Below, piece after piece: positions 1 to 7,839 of a DNA stretch of 64,000 bases. Below the pieces are notes generated by a model, which was given only the letters and a program-made list of their open reading frames with translations, was not told the DNA's origin and did not search any database. The stretch spans positions 1 through 64,000 of the forward strand of contig CAJURH010000011.1 in the NCBI GenBank assembly GCA_910588775.1, in the 5' to 3' direction. The translations under genes and the position numbers were made by a program. This stretch comes from an uncultured Lachnospiraceae bacterium (GTDB lineage: Bacteria; Bacillota; Clostridia; Lachnospirales; Lachnospiraceae). Position 1 is the stretch's first letter. Each line of letters opens with the position of its first letter.

Positions 1-27
1 TGTGGGATAAACAGGAGGAGGAAAATC

Positions 28-840
28 ATGAAAACAGCGTTATCGGTTGCGGGGTCTGATTCCAGCGGCGGGGCTGGCATACAGGCGGATTTGAAGACTA
101 TGACCTTAAACGGGGTCTATGCCATGAGTGCGGTGACGGCTCTGACCGCGCAGAACACCACAGGCGTGGCGGGGATTCTGGAAGCCTCGCCGGATTTTCT
201 GAAGCAGCAGATCGACATGGTGTTTGCGGACATTTTTCCAGATGCAGTTAAGATTGGCATGGTTTCGTCGGCGGAGCTGATGGCGGTTATCGCAGAGCGG
301 CTTGTGTTTTATCGGGCCAGGAACATTGTGGTGGACCCGGTCATGGTGGCCACCAGCGGGTCCAGGCTGATGCGCACCGACGCGGTGGCGGAACTGATGG
401 AGAAACTTTTGCCCATAGCGGCCCTGGTCACGCCCAACATTGCTGAGGCGCAAGTTCTGTCAGGAATGGAGATACGAAAGGAAGAAGATATGGAAAAAGC
501 GGCTAGGAAAATCAACAGAGACTGCGGCTGCGCCGTTCTTTTAAAAGGCGGTCACAATCTGAACGAAGCCAATGACCTTCTGTGTCGGAATAATGAGGTG
601 AAATGGTTTATGGGCAGACGGATTCAGAATCCCAATTCCCACGGGACGGGCTGCACCCTTTCTTCCGCCATAGCAGCCAATCTGGCCAAAGGGTTTGGGC
701 TGGAGACGGCAGTGCGGCGGGCGAAAGATTATGTCTCTGGCGCGCTGGAGGCTATGCTGGATCTGGGAAAAGGCGCAGGGCCCATGGATCATGCGTTTGA
801 TCTGAACAGCCGTTTTGCAGAGATGGGCGATGAAAGCTAA
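28..840 (+). CDS. thiD: hydroxymethylpyrimidine/phosphomethylpyrimidine kinase
   Basis: Phosphorylates HMP and then HMP-phosphate to HMP-pyrophosphate, the pyrimidine half of thiamine; cytosolic. The 270-residue length is normal for ThiD. Ribokinase-fold signatures are visible: AGSDSSGGAGIQADLK near the N-terminus (residues 8-23) and the anion-hole/catalytic GTGCTLSSAIAANLAKG near residue 210. The start is set by AGGAGGAGG just upstream of the ATG. A TAA at 8-10 may be the end of an upstream gene that lies outside the window. thiC follows 83 bp downstream on the same strand, so the two probably form part of a thiamine operon whose promoter, and any TPP riboswitch, lie before base 1. Confidence 0.96.
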   Translation: MKTALSVAGSDSSGGAGIQADLKTMTLNGVYAMSAVTALTAQNTTGVAGILEASPDFLKQQIDMVFADIFPDAVKIGMVSSAELMAVIAERLVFYRARNIVVDPVMVATSGSRLMRTDAVAELMEKLLPIAALVTPNIAEAQVLSGMEIRKEEDMEKAARKINRDCGCAVLLKGGHNLNEANDLLCRNNEVKWFMGRRIQNPNSHGTGCTLSSAIAANLAKGFGLETAVRRAKDYVSGALEAMLDLGKGAGPMDHAFDLNSRFAEMGDES

Positions 841-849
841 TTGCAGATG

Positions 850-897
850 AATGCGAAATCAAATTCGATTGTCACGAGTTTGGCGTTTTAGAATGAA
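850..897. repeat. short intergenic repeat-like element, copy 1
   Basis: The thiD-thiC gap holds ATGCGAAATC (851-860) facing GGCGTTTTAGAATG (882-895). The arms are imperfect inverted repeats and resemble the ends of the elements at 10808, 30966, 53870 and 55255. This is the weakest copy. Confidence 0.35.
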
Positions 898-923
898 AAT
901 TTCAGAGAGGAATGGTATACAAG

Positions 924-2228
924 ATGAGAGAATACACAACCCAAATGGATGCGGCGCGGCGCGGCGTCGTTACGCCGGAGATGAAAACAGTGGCCCAAAA
1001 GGAATATCGCACAGAGGAGGAAATCCGTGACCTGGTGGCCAGGGGGCAGGCGGTTATCTGCGCCAACAGGCGGCATGCCTGCATCGACGCAAACGGCGTA
1101 GGCTCCATGCTGCGCACGAAGATTAACGTGAACCTGGGGGTATCCAGGGACTGTAAGGATTACGACATAGAGATGCAGAAAGTCATGGCGGCGGTGGATA
1201 TGGGCGCGGAGGCGATTATGGATCTGTCTTCTCACGGGGACACACAGCCTTTTCGCAGGAAACTGACCAGCGAGTGCCCAGCCATGATTGGCACGGTGCC
1301 TGTATACGATAGCGTGATTCATTACCAACGGGACCTGGACACGCTCACCGCCAAAGATTTTATTGACGTGGTCCGCCTTCACGCGGAAGACGGCGTGGAT
1401 TTTGTCACCCTGCACTGCGGCATTACTCGAAAGACCATTGATCAGATCAAAGGGCAGAAAAGGAAGATGAACATTGTTTCCAGGGGCGGTTCCTTGGTTT
1501 TCGCCTGGATGAGCATGACCGGGCAGGAGAATCCTTTCTATGAATATTACGATGAAATTCTGGAAATCTGCCGGGAATACGACGTGACCATCTCTCTGGG
1601 CGACGCCTGTCGTCCCGGGTGTCTGGCGGACGCCAGCGACGTATGCCAGATTGAGGAGTTGGTCCGCTTGGGAGAGCTGACCCAGCGCGCCTGGGACAGG
1701 GACGTGCAGGTGATGGTGGAAGGCCCTGGTCATATGCCGCTTGATCAGATTGAGGCCAATATGAAACTGCAGCAGACCATTTGCATGGGCGCTCCCTTCT
1801 ACGTGCTGGGGCCCATCGTCACCGATATTGCACCGGGATACGACCATATCACTTCAGCCATCGGCGGGGCGGTTGCGGCGTCGGCAGGCGCGGCTTTTCT
1901 CTGTTATGTGACCCCGGCGGAACATCTGGCGCTTCCCAATGTGGAGGATGTGAAACAAGGAATCATCGCTTCCCGCATTGCGGCCCACGCAGCCGATATC
2001 GCCAAGAAAATTCCGCATGCCCGGGATCTGGACGACGCTATGGCCGACGCCCGCCGCACCTTCGATTGGGAGAAGCAGTGGGAATGCTCCATGGACCCGC
2101 AGACGGCGAAGGCCATCCGGGAGGATCGAAAGCCGGAACAGGAGGACAGTTGTTCCATGTGTGGTAAATTCTGCGCGGTCAGGAGCATGAATAAGGCTCT
2201 TGAGGGAGAACATATTGACATTTTATAG
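924..2228 (+). CDS. thiC: phosphomethylpyrimidine synthase ThiC
   Basis: Radical-SAM enzyme converting aminoimidazole ribotide to HMP-phosphate. About 434 residues, matching the short ThiC form rather than the ~600-residue proteobacterial form. Conserved blocks include EGPGHMPLDQ and GAPFYVLGPIVTDIAPGYD in the barrel. The C-terminal cluster motif reads CSMCGKFC, i.e. C-x2-C-x3-C. An in-frame ATG at 912 lies only 1 nt after the AGAGAGG element, so the ATG at 924 is the better start even though its spacing (13 nt) is long. The gene follows thiD. No TPP aptamer is visible in the 83-bp gap. Confidence 0.96.
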   Translation: MREYTTQMDAARRGVVTPEMKTVAQKEYRTEEEIRDLVARGQAVICANRRHACIDANGVGSMLRTKINVNLGVSRDCKDYDIEMQKVMAAVDMGAEAIMDLSSHGDTQPFRRKLTSECPAMIGTVPVYDSVIHYQRDLDTLTAKDFIDVVRLHAEDGVDFVTLHCGITRKTIDQIKGQKRKMNIVSRGGSLVFAWMSMTGQENPFYEYYDEILEICREYDVTISLGDACRPGCLADASDVCQIEELVRLGELTQRAWDRDVQVMVEGPGHMPLDQIEANMKLQQTICMGAPFYVLGPIVTDIAPGYDHITSAIGGAVAASAGAAFLCYVTPAEHLALPNVEDVKQGIIASRIAAHAADIAKKIPHARDLDDAMADARRTFDWEKQWECSMDPQTAKAIREDRKPEQEDSCSMCGKFCAVRSMNKALEGEHIDIL

Positions 2229-2234
2229 TAGAAG

Positions 2235-2263
2235 TTGACCAGAGAGGCGTTCTGTGTTACTAT
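2235..2263 (+). promoter_or_regulatory. sigma-A promoter of GntR-clpC
   Basis: TTGACC (2235-2240), 17-bp spacer, TACTAT (2258-2263). It begins 6 bp after the thiC stop and precedes the GntR-type gene, indicating that GntR-clpC is a separate transcript. No CtsR heptad repeat is visible around it. Confidence 0.8.
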
Positions 2264-2306
2264 GTGTATAACAATGCAAAAGATTCAAGTATAGAGGATA
2301 AAACAC

Positions 2307-2687
2307 ATGGTGATAGATAATATAAGTGTAGATTTTAACAGTGATGTAGCCATTTACATGCAGTTGCGCAACCAGATTGTGATTGGGATAGCCACCGCCC
2401 GGATACGGGAAGGGGACGTGTTGCCCTCCGTGCGGCAGATGGCGGAGCTAATCGGAATCAATATGCATACGGTGAATAAAGCATATTCCGTTTTGCGCCA
2501 GGAAGGGCTGGTGACCATTGACCGCAGAAGGGGCGCTGTCGTTACCATTGATGTTGATAAAATCGAAGCATTGGAAGAACTGAAAGGGCAGATGCTGATT
2601 CTTTTGGCAAAAAGTTCCTGTAAAAATATAACCAGGGAAGAGGTTCATCAGTTAATTGATGAAATCTACCAAGAGTACCAGTTATAG
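2307..2687 (+). CDS. GntR family transcriptional regulator, YtrA-like
   Basis: A 126-residue protein with an N-terminal winged helix: AIYMQLRNQIVIGIATARI then PSVRQMAELIGINMHTVNKA, the usual GntR recognition region at about residues 35-60. The effector domain is only about 50 residues and helical, as in the YtrA subfamily, which usually controls ABC transporters. AGAGG lies 9 nt before the ATG. Its neighbour is clpC, 35 bp downstream, with no ABC genes next to it. It therefore occupies the place taken by ctsR-mcsA-mcsB in Bacillus. Autoregulation or control of clpC is inference. Confidence 0.88.
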   Translation: MVIDNISVDFNSDVAIYMQLRNQIVIGIATARIREGDVLPSVRQMAELIGINMHTVNKAYSVLRQEGLVTIDRRRGAVVTIDVDKIEALEELKGQMLILLAKSSCKNITREEVHQLIDEIYQEYQL

Positions 2688-2722
2688 CCGCGTAAGCGAA
2701 TATGTCAGTTTAGGAGGATGAT

Positions 2723-5179
2723 ATGCGGGAGAATTATACCAGGCAGGCCCAGGAGGCGATTAAACTTGCAGAAGAAACCGCCAAAAAATACAAACATAAC
2801 TATGTGGGCACAGAACACCTTCTCATGGGTTTGTTGAAACAGGGAGAAGGGACAGCCAGCGCAGTGCTGGCGGAATTTCACATAGATGAGGAAAAGCTGG
2901 CCGGGCTGATCGATAAGCTGATTGCCCCGCCGGCGGAGGTTCTGACCGATGGCCCCAGGGGATATACGCCCCGGGCGGAGAGAGTCATCGAATCCGCGGC
3001 CCAGGAGGCGGCCAATCTGGATGGAGATAAGGTGGGCACCGAGCATTTGCTGATGGCGCTTTTAAAAGAGACGGACTGTGTGGGCACCCGGCTTTTGCAC
3101 ACGTTGGAAGTCAACATACAGAAACTGTATGCCGCTATATTGGTGGATATCGGCGAGTCAGGCAGATTTACAAAAGAAGAATTGAACAGCGGTCGGGCCA
3201 TGCGGTTATCTGGAAATAACGCCAGCAGCACCCAGACCCTGGACCAGTACAGCCGTGACTTGACGGCGCTGGCGGCGGAAGGCAAGCTGGACCCGATTGT
3301 GGGACGGGACAGAGAAATTGGGCGGATTGTGCAGATACTGAGCAGAAGGACCAAGAATAACCCCTGTCTCATCGGCGAGCCAGGCGTGGGCAAGACGGCC
3401 ATTGCCGAGGGACTGGCCCAGCGGATTGTCTGGGGGCTGGCGCCAGACACTGTGCAGGACAAAAGGGTGGTGGTGCTTGACTTGTCCAGTATGGTGGCCG
3501 GGTCCAAATACCGGGGGGAATTCGAAGAGCGAATCAAGAATGTGGTGCGGGAAGTGGCGCAGAACAAGAATATACTGTTGTTTATCGACGAGCTGCACAC
3601 CATTATAGGCGCGGGCGGCGCGGAAGGCTCCCTGGACGCCTCCAACATTCTGAAGCCATCCCTGTCCAGAGGGGAAATTCAGCTTATCGGCGCCACCACC
3701 ATTGAAGAATATCGCAAATATATTGAGAAAGATGCGGCGCTGGAGCGGCGGTTCCAGCCAGTGATGGTGGATGAACCCGACGAGAAGGCCACCATAGAAA
3801 TCCTGCGGGGCCTGCGTCCCTATTACGAGGAGCATCACGGCGTGACCATTTCCGACGAAGCCATTGAGGCGGCGGTGAAAATGTCGGTGCGGTACATCAA
3901 CGACCGTTTCCTGCCGGACAAGGCGCTGGATTTAATCGACGAAGCTTCTTCGAAGGTGCAGCTTTCCATATTCCAGGCTCCGAAAGCGGCGTTGGACGCG
4001 GAGGCGCAGGCGCAGCAACTATATTTGGAAAAAGAGCTGGCGGTTAAAAGCGGAGATTTTAAGAAAGCCAGAGAGCTTCAAAAGGAACAGGAAGACACAG
4101 AGAAACAGGTAGAGAAAGAACGGCAGAAATACAAAAAGAAAAACAAAGGCGGCGATTTAATCGTGGATGAAAACGCCATTGCGGATGTGGTATCCGACTG
4201 GACGAAAATTCCGGTGAAAAAGCTGGCGGAAGGGGAATCCAAACGACTGGCCAAGCTGGAGCGGGAGCTGCACAAACGCGTAATCGGTCAGGAGGAGGCC
4301 GTCCACGCCGTTTCCCAGGCGGTAAAAAGAGGCCGGGTGGGCTTAAAAGATCCGGGTCGTCCCATTGGTTCCTTCCTGTTTCTGGGTCCCACAGGCGTGG
4401 GCAAAACAGAGCTGTCAAAAGCGCTGGCGGAAGCCGTCTTTGGCTCTGAGCAGGCGATCATCCGCGTGGACATGTCCGAATATATGGAAAAACACAGCGT
4501 TTCCAAAATGATCGGTTCACCGCCCGGATACGTGGGATACGACGAAGGCGGACAGCTAAGCGAGAAAGTGCGCCGGAATCCATACAGCGTGATTTTATTT
4601 GATGAAATCGAAAAAGCGCATCCAGATGTGTTCAACATTCTCTTGCAGGTGCTGGACGACGGGCATATCACAGACGCCCAGGGAAGGAAAGTGGACTTCA
4701 AAGAAACTGTCATCATTATGACTTCCAACGCAGGAGCCCAGGCCATCATAGAGCCGAAGAAACTGGGATTTATCTCGGACGACGATGAGGAGCAGGATTA
4801 TGAGCGGATGAAATCCGGAGTCATGGATGAGGTGAAGCGGATTTTCAAACCGGAGTTCATCAACCGAATTGATGAAATCATTGTGTTCCATGCGCTGAAT
4901 AAGGAACACATTCGCAAGATCGTTACGCTGCTGCTAAAGAGCCTGATTAAGCGTTGCCGGGAACAGATGTCCATCAATCTGAAAGTCTCCACGGCGGTGA
5001 AAGATTACATTGCCCAGGAGGGCTACGACAGCAAATATGGCGCCAGACCGCTGCGGCGGGCCATTCAGTCCAAGATTGAGGATGCGCTGGCCAACGAGAT
5101 TTTGGAAAAGAGAATCGGCGGAGGGGATCAAGTGCAGGTAAAATTAAGTAAGAACGAAATCGTTTTTATCACAGAGTAG
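2723..5179 (+). CDS. clpC: ATP-dependent Clp protease ATP-binding subunit ClpC
   Basis: Hsp100/AAA+ unfoldase that feeds substrates to ClpP. 818 residues, full length. Order: double Clp-N repeat (about 1-145; both repeats carry GTEHLLM), AAA1 with Walker A GEPGVGKT (~222) and Walker B LLFIDELHT, a UVR-type middle region (FKKARELQKEQEDTEKQ, ~445), AAA2 with GPTGVGKTELSKALAEAVFG (~553), and a C-terminal D2-small domain ending in GARPLRRAIQSKIED. The UVR/linker marks ClpC rather than ClpB or ClpA. A strong TAGGAGG precedes the ATG. In Bacillus clpC sits with ctsR-mcsAB and is activated by McsB; here only a GntR-type gene precedes it. Confidence 0.96.
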   Translation: MRENYTRQAQEAIKLAEETAKKYKHNYVGTEHLLMGLLKQGEGTASAVLAEFHIDEEKLAGLIDKLIAPPAEVLTDGPRGYTPRAERVIESAAQEAANLDGDKVGTEHLLMALLKETDCVGTRLLHTLEVNIQKLYAAILVDIGESGRFTKEELNSGRAMRLSGNNASSTQTLDQYSRDLTALAAEGKLDPIVGRDREIGRIVQILSRRTKNNPCLIGEPGVGKTAIAEGLAQRIVWGLAPDTVQDKRVVVLDLSSMVAGSKYRGEFEERIKNVVREVAQNKNILLFIDELHTIIGAGGAEGSLDASNILKPSLSRGEIQLIGATTIEEYRKYIEKDAALERRFQPVMVDEPDEKATIEILRGLRPYYEEHHGVTISDEAIEAAVKMSVRYINDRFLPDKALDLIDEASSKVQLSIFQAPKAALDAEAQAQQLYLEKELAVKSGDFKKARELQKEQEDTEKQVEKERQKYKKKNKGGDLIVDENAIADVVSDWTKIPVKKLAEGESKRLAKLERELHKRVIGQEEAVHAVSQAVKRGRVGLKDPGRPIGSFLFLGPTGVGKTELSKALAEAVFGSEQAIIRVDMSEYMEKHSVSKMIGSPPGYVGYDEGGQLSEKVRRNPYSVILFDEIEKAHPDVFNILLQVLDDGHITDAQGRKVDFKETVIIMTSNAGAQAIIEPKKLGFISDDDEEQDYERMKSGVMDEVKRIFKPEFINRIDEIIVFHALNKEHIRKIVTLLLKSLIKRCREQMSINLKVSTAVKDYIAQEGYDSKYGARPLRRAIQSKIEDALANEILEKRIGGGDQVQVKLSKNEIVFITE

Positions 5180-5203
5180 GCGGGGATTTTTTTAACGCAA
5201 GGA

Positions 5204-5260
5204 TTGACAAACCATGAGGGTCCGTGGTAGGATATTTCTGCGGAATGATTTTAGTATAAT
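5204..5260 (+). promoter_or_regulatory. promoter region of amino-acid ABC operon
   Basis: TTGACA (5204-5209) with TAGGAT 18 bp downstream (5228-5233). A second perfect TATAAT lies at 5255-5260 without a good -35. Either could start the transporter transcript just after clpC. Confidence 0.6.
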
Positions 5261-5288
5261 AAATTGATAAAGCGAAGGGAGAAGGATT

Positions 5289-6191
5289 ATGAGAAAGGGA
5301 TTGGCGCTGTTCACAGCGGCTATGATGGTATTTGGACTGGCTGCATGCGGACAGGATAAAGCGCAGGATGACGCAGCTAAGGATGCGACCGTTGCGGCGG
5401 AGGAAACGGAAACCGCAGAAGAAACGGAAGCTGCAAAAGATGACAAGGCGGACGCGGACGGGACAACCTTTACTGTGGGATTTGACGCAGAATTCCCTCC
5501 ATATGGGTTTATGGACGAGAACGGCGAATATGTGGGATTTGACCTGGATCTGGCGGCGGAAGTGTGCAAGCGTCAGGGATGGGAACTGAAGAAACAGCCT
5601 ATCAACTGGGATACCAAGGATATGGAACTGTCTTCCGGGTCCATCGACTGCATCTGGAATGGATTCACCATGAACGGCAGAGAAGATGCGTATACATGGT
5701 CTGTGCCATATGTGGACAACAGTCAGGTGTTTGTGGTGGCCAAGGAATCCGGCATTGCCACAAAAGCGGACTTAGCAGACAAAATCGTGGGCGTGCAGGC
5801 GGACTCTTCCGCATTGGCGGCGTTGGAAGATGAGGAAAACCAGGAAAATCTGGATCTGTCGGCCTCTTTCTCATCCTTAAATCAGTTTGCGGATTACAAC
5901 ACCGCATTCATGGAACTGGAAGCGGGTTCCATTGATGCGCTGGCTATGGACATTGGCGTGGCCAATTACCAGCTTAGTCAGAGGGAAGATTACGAGATTC
6001 TTGCAGGGGGTGACGCCAAAGAATATCTGGCTACGGAACAATACGCCATTGGCTTCCTGCTGGGAAATGATGAGCTGAAAGACACCGTGGAATCCACATT
6101 GATGGAAATGGTGGACGACGGGACGTTTGCGGAGATTGCGGAAAAATACGCAGACTATGGTCTGGTGGATGCGGTTTGTCTGGGCAAATAG
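5289..6191 (+). CDS. amino-acid ABC transporter substrate-binding lipoprotein
   Basis: Extracytoplasmic receptor of a polar amino-acid importer. Signal peptide with lipobox LAAC gives a lipidated Cys20, followed by a long acidic, Ala/Glu/Asp-rich linker (about 23-57) that tethers the binding domain. The SBP_bac_3 fold starts at TFTVGFDAEFPPYGF (about 59), with the typical FDLDLAAEVCKRQGW and the later TAFMELEAGSIDALAMD segment. 300 residues. A strong RBS (AAGGGAGAAGG) precedes the ATG. Permease and ATPase genes follow, separated by an attenuator-like hairpin that would give more binding protein than membrane parts. Substrate cannot be read from the sequence. Confidence 0.93.
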   Translation: MRKGLALFTAAMMVFGLAACGQDKAQDDAAKDATVAAEETETAEETEAAKDDKADADGTTFTVGFDAEFPPYGFMDENGEYVGFDLDLAAEVCKRQGWELKKQPINWDTKDMELSSGSIDCIWNGFTMNGREDAYTWSVPYVDNSQVFVVAKESGIATKADLADKIVGVQADSSALAALEDEENQENLDLSASFSSLNQFADYNTAFMELEAGSIDALAMDIGVANYQLSQREDYEILAGGDAKEYLATEQYAIGFLLGNDELKDTVESTLMEMVDDGTFAEIAEKYADYGLVDAVCLGK

Positions 6192-6215
6192 AGCAGTTAA
6201 TTTTCACGATTTACG

Positions 6216-6243
6216 AAGGGATGGAAGATTCCGTCCCTTTTTT
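6216..6243 (+). terminator. intra-operon attenuator/terminator
   Basis: AAGGGATGG / CCGTCCCTT stem (9 bp with one G-T wobble), 6-nt loop, then TTTTTT. It lies between the binding-protein gene and the permease gene. Partial termination here is a common way to over-produce the binding protein. Confidence 0.75.
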
Positions 6244-6266
6244 CGTAGGCAAAAGAGGAGTAGGAT

Positions 6267-6917
6267 ATGAGTACAACGACTATGCTGCAGCTTCTTAGCA
6301 GCGGAATGCTTAAGACTGCGGCAATCTTTTTTTTAACTTTGTTATTTTCCCTTCCGCTGGGACTGGTGTTCTCTTTCGGCAGAATGTCCCGCAATGGGCT
6401 GCTGAAAGGGATTTCCAAATTCTATATATCTGTCATGCGGGGCACCCCCCTGATGCTGCAGATGATTGTGGTGTATTTTGCGCCTTACTACGTATTCGGG
6501 ATGCGTATCTCGTCGGGGTACCGTTTCGTGGCGGTAATCTTATCGTTCGTCTTGAATTACGCGGCGTATTTTGCGGAAATCTATCGTTCCGGCATTGAAT
6601 CCATTTCCAAAGGGCAGTATGAGGCCGCCGAGGTGCTGGGTTACAGCAAGGCGCAGACCTTTGTGAAAATTATTTTGCCCCAGGTGATTAAGCGGATTCT
6701 GCCGCCGGTGACCAATGAAATGATTACGCTGGTGAAGGACACTTCACTGGCTTTCGTGCTGACAGAGGTGGAAATGTTTACAGCGGCCAAGCAGATTGCG
6801 GCCAAGGAGACTTCGATTCTGCCGCTGATGGCGGCGGGCCTTTTCTATTATCTATTTAACTTGGTGGTGGCCGCAGTTATGGAATATGTGGAGAGACGCC
6901 TGAATTATTATAAGTAG
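6267..6917 (+). CDS. amino-acid ABC transporter permease
   Basis: 216-residue inner-membrane permease of the HisMQ type. About five hydrophobic segments are visible, starting with TAAIFFLTLLFSLPLGLVF. The EAA loop that contacts the ATPase is recognisable as YEAAEVLGYSKAQTFVKIIL (about 112-131). AAAAGAGGAG precedes the ATG. It is followed 11 bp later by the ATPase gene. Only one permease gene is present, so it presumably works as a homodimer. Confidence 0.92.
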   Translation: MSTTTMLQLLSSGMLKTAAIFFLTLLFSLPLGLVFSFGRMSRNGLLKGISKFYISVMRGTPLMLQMIVVYFAPYYVFGMRISSGYRFVAVILSFVLNYAAYFAEIYRSGIESISKGQYEAAEVLGYSKAQTFVKIILPQVIKRILPPVTNEMITLVKDTSLAFVLTEVEMFTAAKQIAAKETSILPLMAAGLFYYLFNLVVAAVMEYVERRLNYYK

Positions 6918-6928
6918 GGAGATGTACG

Positions 6929-7690
6929 ATGCAGGATAAAGTGTTGGAAATCAGTCATATGAAAAAAGTATACGGCGATCTGTCGGTGTTAAAAGATATT
7001 TCTCTGTCGGTGAAAAAGGGCGAGGTGGTGTCAGTTATTGGCCCGTCCGGCTCTGGCAAATCCACGCTTTTGCGCTGCGCCACCATGCTGGAGCGGATGG
7101 ACGGCGGAGAGCTGGTCTATCTGGGTGAGCGGGCGGCTTATGAAGAAAATGGGAAATGTACATATGTGTCCAAGGCGGATTTAAAGAGGATTCGCAAATA
7201 TTATGGGTTGGTGTTTCAGAATTTTAATCTGTTCCCGCATTACACCGTTTTGAAAAATGTCATGGACGCTCCAGTAAGCGTGGATAAAGTTCCCAAGCAG
7301 GAGGCCAGGCAGCGGGCGGACGCGTTGCTTGCGCAGCTGGGGCTGGCGGATAAAACCAATGTGTACCCGCACCAGTTATCCGGCGGGCAGCAGCAGCGGG
7401 TGTCCATTGCCAGAGCGCTGGCGCTGCAGCCGCAGATTCTATTTTTTGACGAGCCCACATCCGCGCTGGACCCGGAACTGACCGGAGAGGTGTTGAAGGT
7501 AATCCGTGAACTGGCCAGGCAGCATATGACCATGATTATTGTGACCCACGAGATGCAGTTTGCCAGAGAGCTTTCAGACCGGATTATTTTCATGGAACAG
7601 GGGGTCATCCAGCAGCAGGGCACGCCGGAAGAAATCTTCACGGCTCCCAACGCCCGGGTGAAAGAATTTATTGGAAAATTTGCAGGATAA
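6929..7690 (+). CDS. amino-acid ABC transporter ATP-binding protein
   Basis: 253-residue cytoplasmic ATPase of the GlnQ/HisP type. Walker A is GPSGSGKST (about 37-45), Q-loop at FQNFNLFPHYTVLKNV, signature LSGGQQQR (about 152), Walker B ILFFDEPTSALDPEL, and the switch His in VTHEMQFA. Completes the importer with the binding protein and permease upstream. A GAGATG RBS region lies in the 11-bp gap. Confidence 0.95.
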   Translation: MQDKVLEISHMKKVYGDLSVLKDISLSVKKGEVVSVIGPSGSGKSTLLRCATMLERMDGGELVYLGERAAYEENGKCTYVSKADLKRIRKYYGLVFQNFNLFPHYTVLKNVMDAPVSVDKVPKQEARQRADALLAQLGLADKTNVYPHQLSGGQQQRVSIARALALQPQILFFDEPTSALDPELTGEVLKVIRELARQHMTMIIVTHEMQFARELSDRIIFMEQGVIQQQGTPEEIFTAPNARVKEFIGKFAG

Positions 7691-7698
7691 TATCAAGA

Positions 7699-7723
7699 GA
7701 GAATCCCGCTAGGCGGGATTCTC
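7699..7723. terminator. hairpin between convergent genes
   Basis: Perfect 11-bp stem GAGAATCCCGC/GCGGGATTCTC with a TAG loop, between the ABC ATPase gene (+) and the aldo/keto reductase gene (-). There is no T-run on either side, so it may stabilise 3' ends rather than act as a classical terminator. Confidence 0.55.
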
Positions 7724-7839
7724 AGACTGTGGACAAAGCGTCTGTTTGGCCGTGGGCGCTGGAAGGGCTGTGCCGTCGAACTGGAGTGAATTGGAGTCAA
7801 ATAGACGGAATTTACTTCCAGTTTTTGCCGCTATGTATC

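Noticed and set aside
841..923. TPP riboswitch before thiC
   Set aside because: The 83-bp gap has neither CTGAGA nor the other conserved TPP-aptamer segments.
888..1847. Long minus-strand ORF opposite thiC (and similar ones opposite clpC, the MBOAT gene and the RND gene)
   Set aside because: They lie antisense to clearly conserved genes, lack RBS and have no recognisable protein features; shadows of codon bias.
2229..2306. CtsR operator upstream of the GntR-clpC unit
   Set aside because: No tandem AGGTCAAA-like heptads are present.
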